DNA of 12,236 nt from Candidatus Latescibacterota bacterium (GTDB taxonomy: Bacteria; Latescibacterota; MVCY01): the NCBI GenBank assembly GCA_030669445.1, contig DAOVDP010000019.1, forward strand, positions 1 to 12,236, given 5' to 3'. This document shows, piece by piece, positions 12,023 to 12,236 of this stretch. Both the position numbers and the translations under genes were made by a program. The first letter of the stretch is position 1, and each line of letters starts with the position of its first letter. The notes below the pieces were generated by a model. That model was not told the DNA's origin. It did not search any database and worked only from the letters and a program-made list of their open reading frames with translations.

Positions 12023-12236
12023 ATGGCTAATCCTACTAAGGTTTTTCTCATCGCCGGTGCCAGGCCCAACTTTATGAAGATTGCTCCCATCTGGAAAGAG
12101 ATGAAGAAATACCCAAATCGGTTCCAGTCCCTCTTTGTACACACCGGCCAACATTACGACGACCAGATGTCCCGGATTTTCCTCCAGGATTTAGAACTGC
12201 CCCAACCGGATGTGTACCTGGGTGTGGGCTCGGGGA
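12023..12236 (+). CDS. wecB: UDP-N-acetylglucosamine 2-epimerase (partial, 3' end outside window)
   Basis: WecB/MnaA converts UDP-GlcNAc to UDP-ManNAc, a precursor for envelope polysaccharides. Only the first 71 residues lie in the window, but they are diagnostic: KVFLIAGARPNFMKIAPIW (residues 6-24), then FVHTGQHYDDQMSRIFLQDL and LPQPDVYLGVGSG at the edge. The full family has about 360-390 residues. ATG at 12023 fits the normal family start. No Shine-Dalgarno is present; a heptamer repeat array occupies the usual place. A promoter at 11871-11899 reads toward it. The gene diverges from the PIG-L deacetylase gene, also a candidate amino-sugar enzyme. Confidence 0.92.
   Translation, partial: MANPTKVFLIAGARPNFMKIAPIWKEMKKYPNRFQSLFVHTGQHYDDQMSRIFLQDLELPQPDVYLGVGSG

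Noticed and set aside
11884..12144. Minus-strand frame of 86 codons at the right end
   Set aside because: It overlaps the wecB start on the opposite strand, the rightward promoter and the heptamer array, and has no domain signal.

Overview
This window is a bacterial chromosomal segment of roughly 50% GC. Eleven genes lie on the minus strand and one partial gene runs rightward off the right edge. I cannot place the organism to phylum. The features that bear on this are Shine-Dalgarno-led translation with some TTG starts, a class II EPSP synthase, a nickel-pincer (LarA-type) racemase homologue, and a SpoIVB-like S55 protease with no sporulation context. Almost every larger intergenic gap carries small palindromic or short-period repeats. 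Such repeat load is common in genomes of uncultivated bacterial phyla. No phage, transposase, CRISPR, rRNA or tRNA gene is visible.

Layout in the direction of minus-strand transcription (right to left): (1) PIG-L deacetylase and a zinc alcohol/polyol dehydrogenase, ended by a good intrinsic terminator. (2) A CaCA-type cation exchanger with a clear sigma-70-type promoter, followed after 22 bp by the S55 protease-like exported protein. (3) A LarA-family racemase. (4) aroA and aroE, the EPSP synthase and shikimate dehydrogenase of aromatic amino acid synthesis. (5) An ECF sigma factor with an abutting small zinc-finger anti-sigma factor. (6) bioY (biotin uptake) and accD (acetyl-CoA carboxylase beta, cut by the left edge), which fit together because acetyl-CoA carboxylase needs biotin. 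At the right end a UDP-GlcNAc 2-epimerase gene (wecB/mnaA type) starts divergently from the PIG-L gene. Both genes suggest amino-sugar or envelope polysaccharide chemistry.

Three start sites needed correcting. The CaCA gene starts at 9602, because the longer reading begins inside its own -35 box. The larA-like gene starts at 6611, which brings its active-site residues almost into register with Lactiplantibacillus LarA. bioY and the S55 gene start at TTG codons behind strong Shine-Dalgarno sequences.

The most interesting observations are four. The S55 protein carries the SpoIVB Ser-motif segment before the His-motif segment, the reverse of SpoIVB, which looks like a circular permutation. Two inverted copies of a modular hairpin element lie 4.4 kb apart. 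A cloverleaf-capable palindrome overlaps the bioY stop codon. Heptamer-phased degenerate tandem repeats sit directly upstream of wecB and at the 3' end of the anti-sigma gene. I see no clear candidate for a wholly new multi-gene system.
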